A stretch of DNA of 17,700 nt from Hemicentrotus pulcherrimus (GCA_003118195.1 BEXV01002506.1:29856-47555); one strand, 5' to 3'; shown: positions 9,567 through 17,700, counted from the first letter of the stretch. Numbers and translations are program-made. Notes: generated by a model not told the origin, from the sequence alone.

Positions 9567-9749
9567 AGCAGCGTAGTGTCATATGTTGATGAATAGTATG
9601 CAGATGTATATCGCGATTTGATTAATAGTCGAAAGTTTGAGATGCGTGACAAACTAATATATGAAAGTGATCTTGGAGTATCGCTTACCAAACAAATGAA
9701 ATATGACTATCAGAGACGATATTGGTTATCAAAAGGGAAAGGGAACTAG
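9567..9749 (+). pseudogene. Third tail-like exon, broken by in-frame TAG before YADV
   Basis: A T-rich tract and acceptor (GAAACGTTTTAG) open a phase-0 frame reading SSVVSYVDE, then TAG at 9594-9596, then YADVYRDLINSRKFEMRD and on through KLIYESDLG to TAG at 9747. The stop sits exactly where the related exons have the Glu of EYAVVD. The post-stop part (50 codons) is charged and coding-like and rich in tyrosines (YADVY, LIYES, YDYQRRYW). One base change from GAG, AAG or CAG would explain the break. Either the exon ends the protein at VDE, or it is a decayed copy whose downstream frame has not yet eroded. No GT donor of correct phase lies before the stop. Confidence 0.45.
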
Positions 9750-10593
9750 CAGGCGATGATAATTACAAATGATTGTATTAAACCCCTCTCGTTTAACTTA
9801 CTAGACCAAATCCTTAATCCAGGTTGGACAAAGCCTGGTGGCGAAATCGATGTTGGTATACATTTAGTTTGTAATCAATAGTTATGCTAAGTGATTCCAA
9901 TATAGTAAGTGCTATTAATAATTTAGTAAACAAAACCTTATCAATACTATTGTACAAAGTTTGTTTTAAGGAAGCATGATGTTTAGAAATAATGATAGAT
10001 ACATGTATTTATATAAAATTATACGAATATGTGCATTGATATCAAAATGTTTCGGTAATTTGTTTATAATCTTGAATTTCTGCTATTCAAGACCATATGT
10101 TAATATTTAGGCGAGAGAGAATGCTAAAAATGCTGTTTTCATTTTTTGGTTTATAACATTTTGATATCAAATGGGTGAATAATATTCTGTCGAAAATATA
10201 AATGAGGATACAATTATTGATGTGCATGGTATGATAATCACGTCACACGAATAACTGTTTTACTCCAGCAAATGAAAAAAAATGGAGGGTGACAATTATG
10301 CAACATAGTATACTTGCCTTAACACTATTGTCATAATCAAAATAAAGGACTTAATTTTCAAATTTAGCGTCTGTATTGTTTCGTTGTAAACAAAGTTGTG
10401 TTACCAAACAGTATTCTTGTTTACATTTTGATACGACTAAGGATTGCTTAGCACATATATGTATCGTTATAAATAAAGGCAACAGCTAAAACCGCATGTA
10501 CTATTTGCTCTTTTTTATGTGTCATCAGCTCTGCGGTCCCTTTATTAAGATGTCATTTGAATGAAAGTTATGTTATTATTTACCGAAAAACAA
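9750..10593. other. No supported gene; possible distal poly(A) signals
   Basis: AT-rich sequence with short frames only. AATAAA at 10341-10346 is followed by the GT-rich GCGTCTGTATTGTTTCGTTG, and a second AATAAA lies at 10472-10477. Either could end a long 3' UTR for the tail exons at 9066 or 9567, but this is a weak inference. Confidence 0.4.
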
Positions 10594-10811
10594 GGCGAGA
10601 GAAGAACGAGAGAGAGAGAGAGAGAGAGAGAGGATAGAAAGAGTAAAGAAAGCGAGAGAGAGAGAGAGAAATAAAGAGAGAGAGAGAGAGAGAGGAAGAT
10701 AGAAAGTGAGAGGGAGAGGGAGAGAATTCTTTTTTTTCTTCTTGGATGTGAGGATTGAGGGAGAGCAAGAGTAAACGATATACTTATTCAGGCTAGAGAG
10801 AGAGAGAGAGA
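10594..10811. repeat. Imperfect (GA)n microsatellite tract
   Basis: Long runs of GA interrupted by GATAGAAA, GTAAAG and GGGAGA variants from 10594 to 10726, and again a pure GA run at 10795-10811. The reverse strand reads as Ser/Leu-rich low-complexity protein, which is an artefact of CT repeats. Confidence 0.93.
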
Positions 10812-12333
10812 AAAACAGACGAATAGATGATAGATGATATAGATTTCTTTGTTAAAAGAAAGTTCATGGGGAAGAGTTAAAGAACATTCCTCTTTGGGAT
10901 ATTTAAAGAGCAATTGAAAACGTTATCGGTCAAACAATTTTCGTTCCAAGTATAAATTAGGGGTTAAACAATACCACTAATAAAGTTTAATATGTACTTT
11001 AATGTTTGAACTGAAAAGTAGAAAAATGTAATACAACTTCATTCTATAGGTCTCTCTCTTGAATATCACGAATACATTATTTTAAAAAATAAACGGCAAT
11101 GTTTGAACAAAAAAATATACACAACAATGAACATACGCACAATTTCAAGATACTAGGTTGTGTAAAGGGGTATATAATACCTTACAGCTTCATTACAAGA
11201 ATTATGTATTTAAATATATGAGTCTTTAGCAAGACATGTTTATATCATCTTAACGATTGAACAATTTAATTAATGCTCTCTTCGTACGTTTGCTAGCAGA
11301 GGGAACTCATAGGCCTCCCAAGAAACAATAGGTTTATTCATTAGTCATTGGTTTAATTAGTAATATTGTTTTGACTTAAGGGTTAGGGAAATATACCAGT
11401 TTCAATGAGAGCCTGTTCATGTACCATTTAGGGTTATATGTTAATGTCACATGTAAGGTTATATATATATATATACAAACGAATACAAGAAATAATGATG
11501 CTCCACATACGAATATTTTCGTTTACAGATTTGTGAAGTGATTGATTTACAATTTTTCCTGTGCGGTACATCATTATTTTGTTGTGGTTGATTTTTTGCA
11601 TATTTCTCGAGCTCCGAGCATAACTCTATATTGTTTTTTGAAATAGGAGAAAGTAATAATTTATAGACAGATTTGTATGAACTTGCTGTACTGGGCTAGT
11701 TCCAGCTTCCCGTAAGTGGATAATTTGTTTTCCAAGTCCCTTACTGCTCACTGGTATTGTCAGGTTATGTTGACTTGGTTAAAAACTGAGAGACAAAGCC
11801 AAACATGTTTAGAAAGTCCCATAANCCATAAAAAAATAAATGTATTCTCTTTCTTTCTCTCACTTTTCCTCCCTTTCATCGGAGGAAGTTGCGGAATTGT
11901 TATTATTTATCAGTTTCCTATTTATGTATAGAGGCATTCATGATGTGTGACCCGGAATAACGTTTTTGTTATACTGTCTGCTGAGTGATGGAAGGGTGTT
12001 GACTCATTCTTGTTTAGCATTAACTGAACATTCTGGCTCTCAGTAAAAGACATGTTGTTTTAATATTCCTATGTTTGTATTTGTGTGTAACATCAATGGG
12101 AAACAAATGTACGTATTATTAAATTTGGACAATACGAACTGAATCTTGTATCTTAAATCTTGCATCTTTCGGCCAAATTTACCGGTTTTGGACAGTTGGC
12201 CAAATTCTCCATCCATACTATACAAATATATGAAACTTGCCAATTGGATACAAATTTCTGTTTTCTTTAATATAGAATGACCACACCTGACAATATGATA
12301 TAATAGCAGATTAATTGTCGTTCATGTTGACTG
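10812..12333. other. Intergenic AT-rich sequence, nothing recognised
   Basis: No exon with matching splice sites or family similarity was found. A short (TA)n run is at about 11460-11475. A small open frame at 11716-11931 spans an N base and a CT-rich stretch, with no recognisable domain. Confidence 0.4.
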
Positions 12334-12800
12334 TGGTCAAAATAAACCAGACTTTCAGGTACAGAAATTGGGTTGAACCCGACTTTAATAGTCTGGCCTT
12401 GTGGTCTAAGCCACGTTAGATTTAGTCCAGAATCTGGCCTATTTAATTTTGATCTCCACCAGTGTACCAACGCTACCTTTCCCTACTTACTTGCTACCTG
12501 CCGATGGTGGCGTGATCATTAGATTAGGACGCCCGGCGAAATCTGGCCTATTTAATTTTGATCTCCACCAGTAGTACCAACGCTACCTTTCCCTACTTAC
12601 TTGCTACCAGCCGATGGTGGCGTGATCATTAAATTAGGACGCCCGGCGAATTATGAGTTTGTTGATAACGCCATCTTCGACGGCTTGAATCAAGTGTGTA
12701 GGGAAATTATAAAGGACAGTGCAGATTCTGGACTACGTTAGATTAAACCCTGGTTAAACTTAGACTACCGTTTAAGATAGACTTTAGAATAGGACCAAAT
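12334..12800. repeat. Probable interspersed repeat region
   Basis: Contains short inverted repeats (CCAGACT at 12347 with AGTCTGG at 12390; GGGTTGAACCC at 12370), a 109-bp tandem duplication, and repeated ACGTTAGATT words. CTGGTTAAACTTAGACT at 12750-12766 recurs exactly at 15732-15748 inside a gene B intron, which points to a dispersed element. Class and limits are unknown. Confidence 0.45.
12431..12649. repeat. 109/110-bp tandem direct duplication
   Basis: Copy 1 (12431-12539) and copy 2 (12540-12649) begin AATCTGGCCTATTTAATT and end GCCCGGCGA. By eye they differ by one inserted base (AGTGTACC versus AGTAGTACC) and two substitutions (ACCTGCC/ACCAGCC, TTAGATTA/TTAAATTA). The near-identity implies a recent duplication. 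No coding frame is conserved across it. Confidence 0.95.
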
Positions 12801-13086
12801 ATGATTCGCGGCGATTGGTACCTTGTAAAATATATGCTAGTTGACAAGATAGCAGCAACAAAAGCTACCAACAGAGTAATAATGTTAAAAGCACTTTTAT
12901 ACCCGTCCAATATTTAGTGATAAAAATAGTTCTGTGTTGCTCTCATGTCAGGTATATACAAAACTGAAGTATGCAGATTTTAAATATTCAACAGCGCCAG
13001 CATTATTATATATGCAATAAATTATCGTTTGCTAGTTATTTTTTAGAAACTCTTATAACTTTTGTTTTTACGCTCCAAACACATTG

Positions 13087-13174
13087 ATGTCGTTAACGAT
13101 GAAGAATGAGACTCTGATCGCAATGGACATATTTTTGTATCTAGTATGGCTAATCTGTTCCTTTCATATATTAT
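13087..13174 (+). CDS. Gene B: signal-peptide exon
   Basis: Three in-frame ATGs (13087, 13099, 13123) lead into MDIFLYLVWLICSFHIL, a clear hydrophobic signal core, and then a strong donor T|GTAAGT at 13175 in phase 1. A short leader exon ending in phase 1 before an Ig exon is the standard layout for secreted or membrane IgSF genes. It joins in phase to the acceptor at 13468. The ATG at 13123 gives the most compact leader; the earlier ones add MSLTMKNETLIA. AT-rich sequence with TATATA-like words lies about 80 bases upstream (near 13007), but a promoter cannot be fixed. Neither the 5' UTR nor an upstream exon is identified. Confidence 0.75.
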
Positions 13175-13292
13175 GTAAGTGATTTTTTTCTATTCCCAAC
13201 TTCATGAACGATTTCTTTTTGAGGGAGATCATGTATGCATTAAAACGTAAATCTAGTATCTTATCGTATTATGTGCAGATTTGGGCAAATTT

Positions 13293-13376
13293 AGAGCCTA
13301 TTTACTTTAATAAGTGGAGCATAATTAGCGGCTTCAATTTCAATGTCGCACTTATCTATACATGTTTCTTTGAGAC
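13293..13376 (+). pseudogene. Partial duplicate of the V-like exon in gene B's first intron
   Basis: Matches 13551-13631 within the real exon with about five mismatches by eye and one 3-base insertion (TTTAATAAGTGG versus TTTAAGTGG). The translated core EPIYFNKWSIISGFNFN parallels EPIYFKWSIIGGFNFN. Both exon ends are missing, and the nearest acceptor-like CAG (13278) would enter in phase 0 rather than phase 1, so it cannot replace the full exon. It looks like a recent internal duplication. Confidence 0.85.
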
Positions 13377-13468
13377 ATTTAGGGTTCTCCCGAGATATAA
13401 AGTCTTTAAAATGGGGGTAATTCTTGAATAACCAACTTTGTTCATGTTTTTATTAATTTTGAATCTAG

Positions 13469-13801
13469 ATTGCCTGACAGATTCCTACAAGGACAGGATG
13501 GTTTTCGTTGGAGAAAATTTGGAGATGAGATGCGATGGAACTCTCAATTCAGAGCCTATTTACTTTAAGTGGAGCATAATTGGCGGCTTCAATTTCAATG
13601 ACACACTTATCTATACATGTTTTTTGGAGACCGATGGCAGCTGTGACAATTCTGATAACAATTTTCTGGATGTCCAAAACAGCTATAATACCAGCTTGTT
13701 CACTATAAAGAACGTCTCCCTGAAGGATGCAAGAGAATATAAATGTGAAATACGCACATTTGAACTACCAAAACTTTGCGTATTTAACGTGACAATTAAA
13801 G
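13469..13801 (+). CDS. Gene B: first V-like Ig domain exon
   Basis: A 333-bp phase-1/phase-1 exon between AATCTAG and G|GTGCGT. Ig landmarks: MVFVGENLEMRC (first Cys), KWSII (core Trp), and KDAREYKCEIR, the D-x-x-x-Y-x-C motif of V-set domains. An additional cysteine pair lies in YTCFLETDGSC, and another Cys sits at the end in KLCVFNVTIK. Four sequons are visible: NDT, NTS, NVS and NVT. The extracellular domain probably binds ligand. A second in-phase acceptor 12 bases inside (CTGACAG, ending 13480) would drop four residues. The exon at 16345 is its close paralogue, with copied intron flanks. Confidence in the exon is high; the specific family is not recognised. Confidence 0.92.
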
Positions 13802-14914
13802 GTGCGTATATTATGCAGCTTTTTAAATCTAATGTCATGATCTGTTCTCTGTTTTACGATGCACCTGGTTAAGCCTTTATTTGCCATACATTATGATTGT
13901 CAAAAATAATAGTATGCAGTTAGTAGATGTAATAGGATTAATTATTATGAATTCACCAACTAATGGCCTGTTTCTGATTTTTTATTTATCTATTTATTTA
14001 TTTCTAATCTTTTGACAGGGTAGCCAATTCACCAACAAGCAGTGGTCTTCCATGGGGCCCTGAATGAACATATTCACATTGTGTATAACATTTATACAAA
14101 ACATTTACAAAACTAATACACGTTTGGAAAATAAACATATCATTGACCTAGTAAACAGAAATGGCAATAGGAAAATATAATTAAGTCGCAATTATGTGAA
14201 TAAGTCATGTAATTATTACAGAACATGCATCTATGCTATCTGGACTTTCCGTAGATACAGAAAGCAGACAGTATTGTTTACAAATGTACGATGCACGCAC
14301 GTACGCGTGCGCATTTGACGACGAAACCAATTTAAAAATTACACGAGTTTTGTTTTGTAGACTCTTTTTAAATTTATTGCAACAGTTGTGAACGTTAATA
14401 CATACAAGTTTATTTAATAATTATTTTCAAATTACATGTTAGTTTAACAGTGAAAAACAAAATGCTCTTAAGCATCTTACAGATTAATATTCCTGTACAC
14501 ATTCACCGACCAATCAGAATACAATAACGGCCAGCTCGCAAGATACGTCACATCACGGCGGGTCAATTCACGAAATGGCGATCCCCAGTGACGGCGATCA
14601 CAGGGAGAATGTGCATGTTTCAACAGTGATTCTACAGCTAAATCCTGTCTTTTCTAAAAAAAAATAAAAATGAAATCATCTTACATGAAACTTTATGGAG
14701 ATTTCGACAGTATAAAGAAATTTCTGGGGTGGACTATCCCTTTAAGTTGTTACAGTATTATAATCAATATAATTTAAAAGGAGACATTTGATTTACGCAT
14801 TGTGTTCCTTTATCAAAAGTGGCCTTTGCGTAATTCGGCAAATATGTTTTTAAATGCAGGGTAACCGCAGTTACAATTTTGATATGCTTATAATTTATTT
14901 TTTTTTCATCACAG
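13802..14914 (+). other. Gene B intron containing a probable repeat insertion
   Basis: The first 190 bases resemble the start of the intron at 16672. The rest is longer than the paralogous intron by about 510 bases, which is accounted for by unrelated sequence. A TTTA/TCTA-like microsatellite is at 13980-14004. Confidence 0.6.
14280..14752. repeat. Probable interspersed repeat (MITE- or SINE-like) in gene B intron
   Basis: Starts near a CG-rich alternating block (CACGCACGTACGCGTGCGC, 14294-14312). It includes a GC-richer stretch (14500-14620), a poly-A-like run (14657-14668), and ends GGTGGACTATCCCTTTAAG, a style of terminus common in animal interspersed repeats. The interval has no counterpart in the duplicated intron at 16672-17274. 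Class and exact ends are unproven. Confidence 0.5.
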
Positions 14915-15224
14915 AGCCACCAGTGGGTTTAACCCTTATAAATGAGAACGAAGGGACAGCAATCAACTCCAGCTTTCTCAAAGTGAGAACTGATGTCAAT
15001 ACGACGATAAGATGCCTTGCCAATGCATCAGTGTATCTCCAGTGGTATCCCAATTGTTCTGATCTTTCTTACCACCCATGTAATGAAGGTGATCCACAGA
15101 ACGGTAGTCGTGCGTTGTCATTCATACCACGAGCGAGTCAAAATGGAGCTATTCTAACATGCCGAATAGAAAACAAATATGAAGCATCGGGATACANATA
15201 TATATATATATACTCTAAACTTAA
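14915..15224 (+). CDS. Gene B: first C2/I-like Ig domain exon, uncertain 3' end
   Basis: The acceptor TTTTTTTTCATCACAG enters in phase 1, completing a Glu codon with the previous exon. The frame reads EPPVGLTLINEN, KVRTDVNTTIRCLAN (first Cys), LQWYPNCS (core Trp) and GAILTCRIENKYEASG (second Cys), with an extra Cys pair in NCSDLSYHPC. Sequons: NSS, NTT, NAS, NCS and NGS. This is a C2- or I-set fold of an adhesion-type receptor. The G strand runs into N at 15197 and a TA microsatellite read as YIYIY, and the donor is unclear. GTTTCT at 15225 gives the length expected from the paralogue at 17275 but in phase 2; GTATAT near 15243 is phase 1. Either the assembly has an error in the TA repeat or this copy is impaired. 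Confidence 0.75.
15198..15212. repeat. (TA)n microsatellite overlapping an Ig exon end
   Basis: An alternating AT/TA run directly after the N at 15197, inside the region where the G strand of the Ig domain should lie. Confidence 0.85.
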
Positions 15225-16344
15225 GTTTCTTTATTTGTTTGTTTGTATATTTTATCTTAGCACGGTGTCATACTTCAGACAATGGCTGTTCTTCAGCATG
15301 GCCGCTGTGCAAAGTGGTGTTGAGTAAACCTTCCTGCTGAGGGTTTTGTCAATGTATCTCCCAATATCAACTTGATAGAGATAATGGGGGAGCATTAAAA
15401 ACAACATCAGATTCCGAGCAGTTCCCCGAAGATGTTAAAGAAATATATTTGGTATTTGTTTTGTTCTTGCAGGTTGAATATGTGCGCATAAATCACTACG
15501 CGACACCAGCGCAGCGAGCATGCACATGCACTACCACGCACACGTACACCCTATATTCATTCTCAAAACATTATCAGTACCAGTATCTACATGTAAATAA
15601 GAGTTTGAAATACAACCTAGGCTCTTTAATTTCGATTGGACTTAATTTAACCCTGTTTATAAACTAAATCACATTTCCAGTTGCACCCGACGTATACTAG
15701 ATTTACGGTCTCAGTCGAACTTGATTACATTCTGGTTAAACTTAGACTGGAGTTTTTTTTCATTTTACTTTAAGCAAATTACAGTCTTGTGGGCAGATTT
15801 TCATTGTCTGCATTGAAATAATTATGTAAATGTAGAGAATTTAATGTGCAATAGCAATTACTCCGACCTTTATCCTGAAATATAAACATTATTTTAAAAT
15901 CCTAGAAATGAATACTTTAAAGCATCAGTAAAGCATTTGTTTCGGCAATATCAATAACTAAGTGTTCAAAAGGTTTTCGATGTCAGAAAAATTAACGGAA
16001 AAATATTGAGACTGCTATCATTAAGAGGCCCGGGAGAGGGGGTAACTTTAAAAAAAAAATATAGCGACCTTCATCTTGTTTATTATCTTTGTCTTATTAT
16101 CGTATTGTTTGTCTGCAGACAGTAAGGAAAATTGACATTACAAAATATTAAATGACTTTCCCTTCTTCATTGTTTGTGCTTGTCGGGGAATGTACGCGTA
16201 CCCCCTGCACGTTTAGATAACCACAAATAACGAGGATTATTGGCAGAATGTCATCTTGGGTTCTCCAGAGGTAAAACAGCTTTAAAACAGGATAAATATT
16301 AGATAACCCACTTTGTTCATGGTTGTTTTGGTTTTTGAATCTAG
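15225..16344 (+). other. Gene B intron, no confirmed exon
   Basis: Contains an acceptor (TGTTTTGTTCTTGCAG, ending 15472) followed by an open phase-0 frame starting VEYVRINHYATPAQRAC. It has no phase-1 entry, so I do not call it an exon. CTGGTTAAACTTAGACT at 15732-15748 is shared with 12750-12766. The last 45 bases match the intron before the exon at 13469. Confidence 0.5.
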
Positions 16345-16671
16345 TTGGCCAGAAGGGTTCCTACGAGGAGAGAATGGTTTTCGTTGGAGCAAATTTTGAG
16401 ATAAGATGCAATGGACCCAAAAGTTATGGGACCCTTGTTCGTATTAAGTGGGGCATGACAAGCAGTTTTAATAGCACATTACTCTTCGTCTGTCACTCTG
16501 ACACCTATGGCAGTTGTGAGGACATTGATGGCCATAGTTCGGATGTTCAAAACAACTATACCAGTACGTTCACTATAGAGAACGTTTCCCTGGAGGATGC
16601 AAACGAATATATTTGTGATATACGAACATTAGTAAAACACAAACTCTGCAGATTTAACGTGACAGTTAAAG
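16345..16671 (+). CDS. Gene B: second V-like Ig domain exon
   Basis: A 327-bp phase-1/phase-1 exon bounded by TTTTTGAATCTAG and G|GTGCGT, the same sites as at 13469. It keeps every landmark of the first copy: MVFVGANFEIRC, IKWGM, an extra cysteine pair in FVCHSDTYGSC, SLEDANEYICDIR (D-x-x-x-Y-x-C), and the terminal KLCRFNVTVK. Sequons NST, NYT, NVS and NVT fall at corresponding positions. The loops between the core strands (NGPKSYGTLVR, HSDTYGS) are the most altered parts, whereas the framework is preserved. It splices in phase to 17275. It is a tandem paralogue and very likely functional, since the frame is intact and splice sites are conserved. Confidence 0.92.
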
Positions 16672-17274
16672 GTGCGTATGCAATGCATTTGTCATCATCC
16701 ATTTTCCGTTTTACGATCTACCTGGTTAACCCTTTATTTGTCATGCATACTGATTGGCATACAAAATAGAATGAGGTTAGAACATGTAATGGGATTAACC
16801 AGATAGTTATAAATTCGTCAACCAATGATCTATTTCTGATCCTAATGTGTCATACGCACACATAAAGGAGTAAAATTGCGAAGATTTAACGATAAAGGTA
16901 TATCTCCATTATAGTTTTCATAGCACGTATCAATACAAAATAATTATCTAGGTCGATATATAGACCTATTATAAAGGGAATGTCCGCTCTCATAGTTGGG
17001 TTTTATATAGTTTAATGAGTTTTCTAAAAAGCAGATCAAATCTCTGTGACATATCTTTCGAAGACATCTGAAGTTTCCCCATACTGAATTTATACTGAAT
17101 TAATTCCATTTTTTCATCAGATAGTACTGGAGGAATAAGGTTGTTTCATACAAGGGTTGGATAAATACATATTTCAATTATCAGCTGTTTAAGTAATTTT
17201 TTTAAAAAGTTCTTTCATTTCGAGCAAAATATAGTTAGGCACTATGGTAAAAATTTCTTGTTCCTTCTTTTCAG
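16672..17274 (+). other. Gene B intron, partly duplicated, with a small repeat
   Basis: The first 180 bases parallel 13802-13985 (for example TTTTACGAT then CACCTGGTTAAG versus CTACCTGGTTAAC). A 6-bp inverted repeat, TAGGTC ... GACCTA, is at 16951-16970. The sequence AAAGGGAATGTCCGCTCTC (16974-16992) resembles the terminus of an interspersed repeat extending to about 17110. No exon seen. Confidence 0.55.
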
Positions 17275-17619
17275 ACCGCCTTTTCAAACCACATTTAGGT
17301 TTGATACTTACTCATTCAAAGAACCAGGCACCGATACGTAGTAAAGTTGTAAAGGTCAGAGAAGATACTAACACAACAATAGGTTGTCAGACTAACAACA
17401 CCGTCACACCATCATCAAACCTAAACTGGATAGCAGAGGGCAAACTTGTTGTCTATGTGCATCAAGAGCAGTATGAGGGAGTTTCGCGTATTGTTGCATC
17501 ATCGGAGATATCCTTCAAACCAATGACAGATGACAATGGAACGCTTTTAACATGTTTGCTACAAGTCGATGACACATCACTGGAAAACATACAGACATCA
17601 GTCATATTAGAAGTGGAAG
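17275..17619 (+). CDS. Gene B: second C2/I-like Ig domain exon
   Basis: A 345-bp exon with a strong acceptor (CTTGTTCCTTCTTTTCAG) and phase-1 donor G|GTTTGT at 17620. It encodes about 115 residues: VVKVREDTNTTIGC (first Cys), SNLNWIAEG (core Trp), ISFKPMTDDNGTLLTC (second Cys) and SVILEVEG (G strand). The VKVREDTNTTIGC block parallels VRTDVNTTIRC at 14921-15012, so it is the duplicate of the first C2/I-like domain, though more diverged than the V-like pair. It lacks that copy's extra cysteine pair. Sequons: NTT, NNT and NGT. The protein continues beyond the window; further Ig, membrane and tail exons are expected to the right. Confidence 0.9.
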
Positions 17620-17700
17620 GTTTGTAGAATTTAGCTTCTAGAACACATCAAAACGAAAGTTGCTAGTTTAAAAGAAAGTTTCACTGTAACCACGGTAACA
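17620..17700 (+). other. Start of next gene B intron
   Basis: Stop codons follow the donor at once (GTTTGTAG). Too short to say more. Confidence 0.6.

Noticed and set aside
10580..10768. Minus-strand Ser/Leu-rich open frame
   Set aside because: Pure translation of the CT strand of a GA microsatellite.
11716..11931. Open frame across an N base
   Set aside because: Low-complexity ending, an unresolved base, no domain and no splice partner.
12040..12470. Two minus-strand open frames
   Set aside because: They lie in or next to the repeat region with no recognisable protein features or gene signals.

Overview
The window looks like nuclear DNA of a metazoan, most likely a marine invertebrate. 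It is AT-rich (roughly one third G+C by eye), with short exons in long introns, textbook splice sites, a decayed non-LTR retrotransposon, microsatellites and several interspersed-repeat fragments. An echinoderm or another invertebrate deuterostome fits the immunoglobulin (Ig) receptor architecture and repeat style, but the sequence alone does not settle the phylum. Three N bases (7302, 11825, 15197) mark an assembled draft. No bacterial-type genes, tRNAs, rRNAs or CRISPR arrays were seen.

All supported host coding sequence is on the + strand and belongs to Ig-superfamily (IgSF) membrane receptors arranged head to tail. Gene A enters from the left. It has two Ig-domain exons (1-304 and 1145-1438, both using phase-1 introns), then a long intron region (1439-5687) holding a broken retrotransposon (about 3430-5170) and a TTTCGTCTAAT minisatellite (about 5171-5515). 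Weaker candidates for the transmembrane exon (5688-5737) and first cytoplasmic exon (5955-6104) follow. After an interspersed repeat (about 6151-7260) come two better-supported cytoplasmic exons in phase 0 (7659-7733 with the motif AEYAVVD, and 7897-8004 ending in a stop). A polyadenylation signal lies at 8082-8087.

Downstream, 8316-9749 holds further tail-like pieces: a candidate membrane exon (8510-8593), a second EYAVVD exon with a clean acceptor (9066-9131), and a third related exon (9567-9749) interrupted by TAG exactly before its YADV motif. These may be alternative 3' ends of gene A or remains of duplicated receptor 3' ends. From 9750 to about 13086 there is no supported gene, only a GA-rich microsatellite, a 109-bp tandem duplication and probable repeat sequence.

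Gene B starts near 13087-13123 with a signal-peptide exon. It continues as V-like, C2/I-like, V-like, C2/I-like exons (13469-13801, 14915-about 15224, 16345-16671, 17275-17619), all built for phase-1 splicing, and runs off the right edge. The V-like/C2-like pair is a tandem duplication that also copied intron sequence. A third, partial copy of the V-like exon (13293-13376) sits in the first intron. Together the genes look like a fast-evolving cluster of tyrosine-motif Ig receptors, with exon shuffling in both the ectodomain and the tail. A role in immune or self/non-self recognition is inference.
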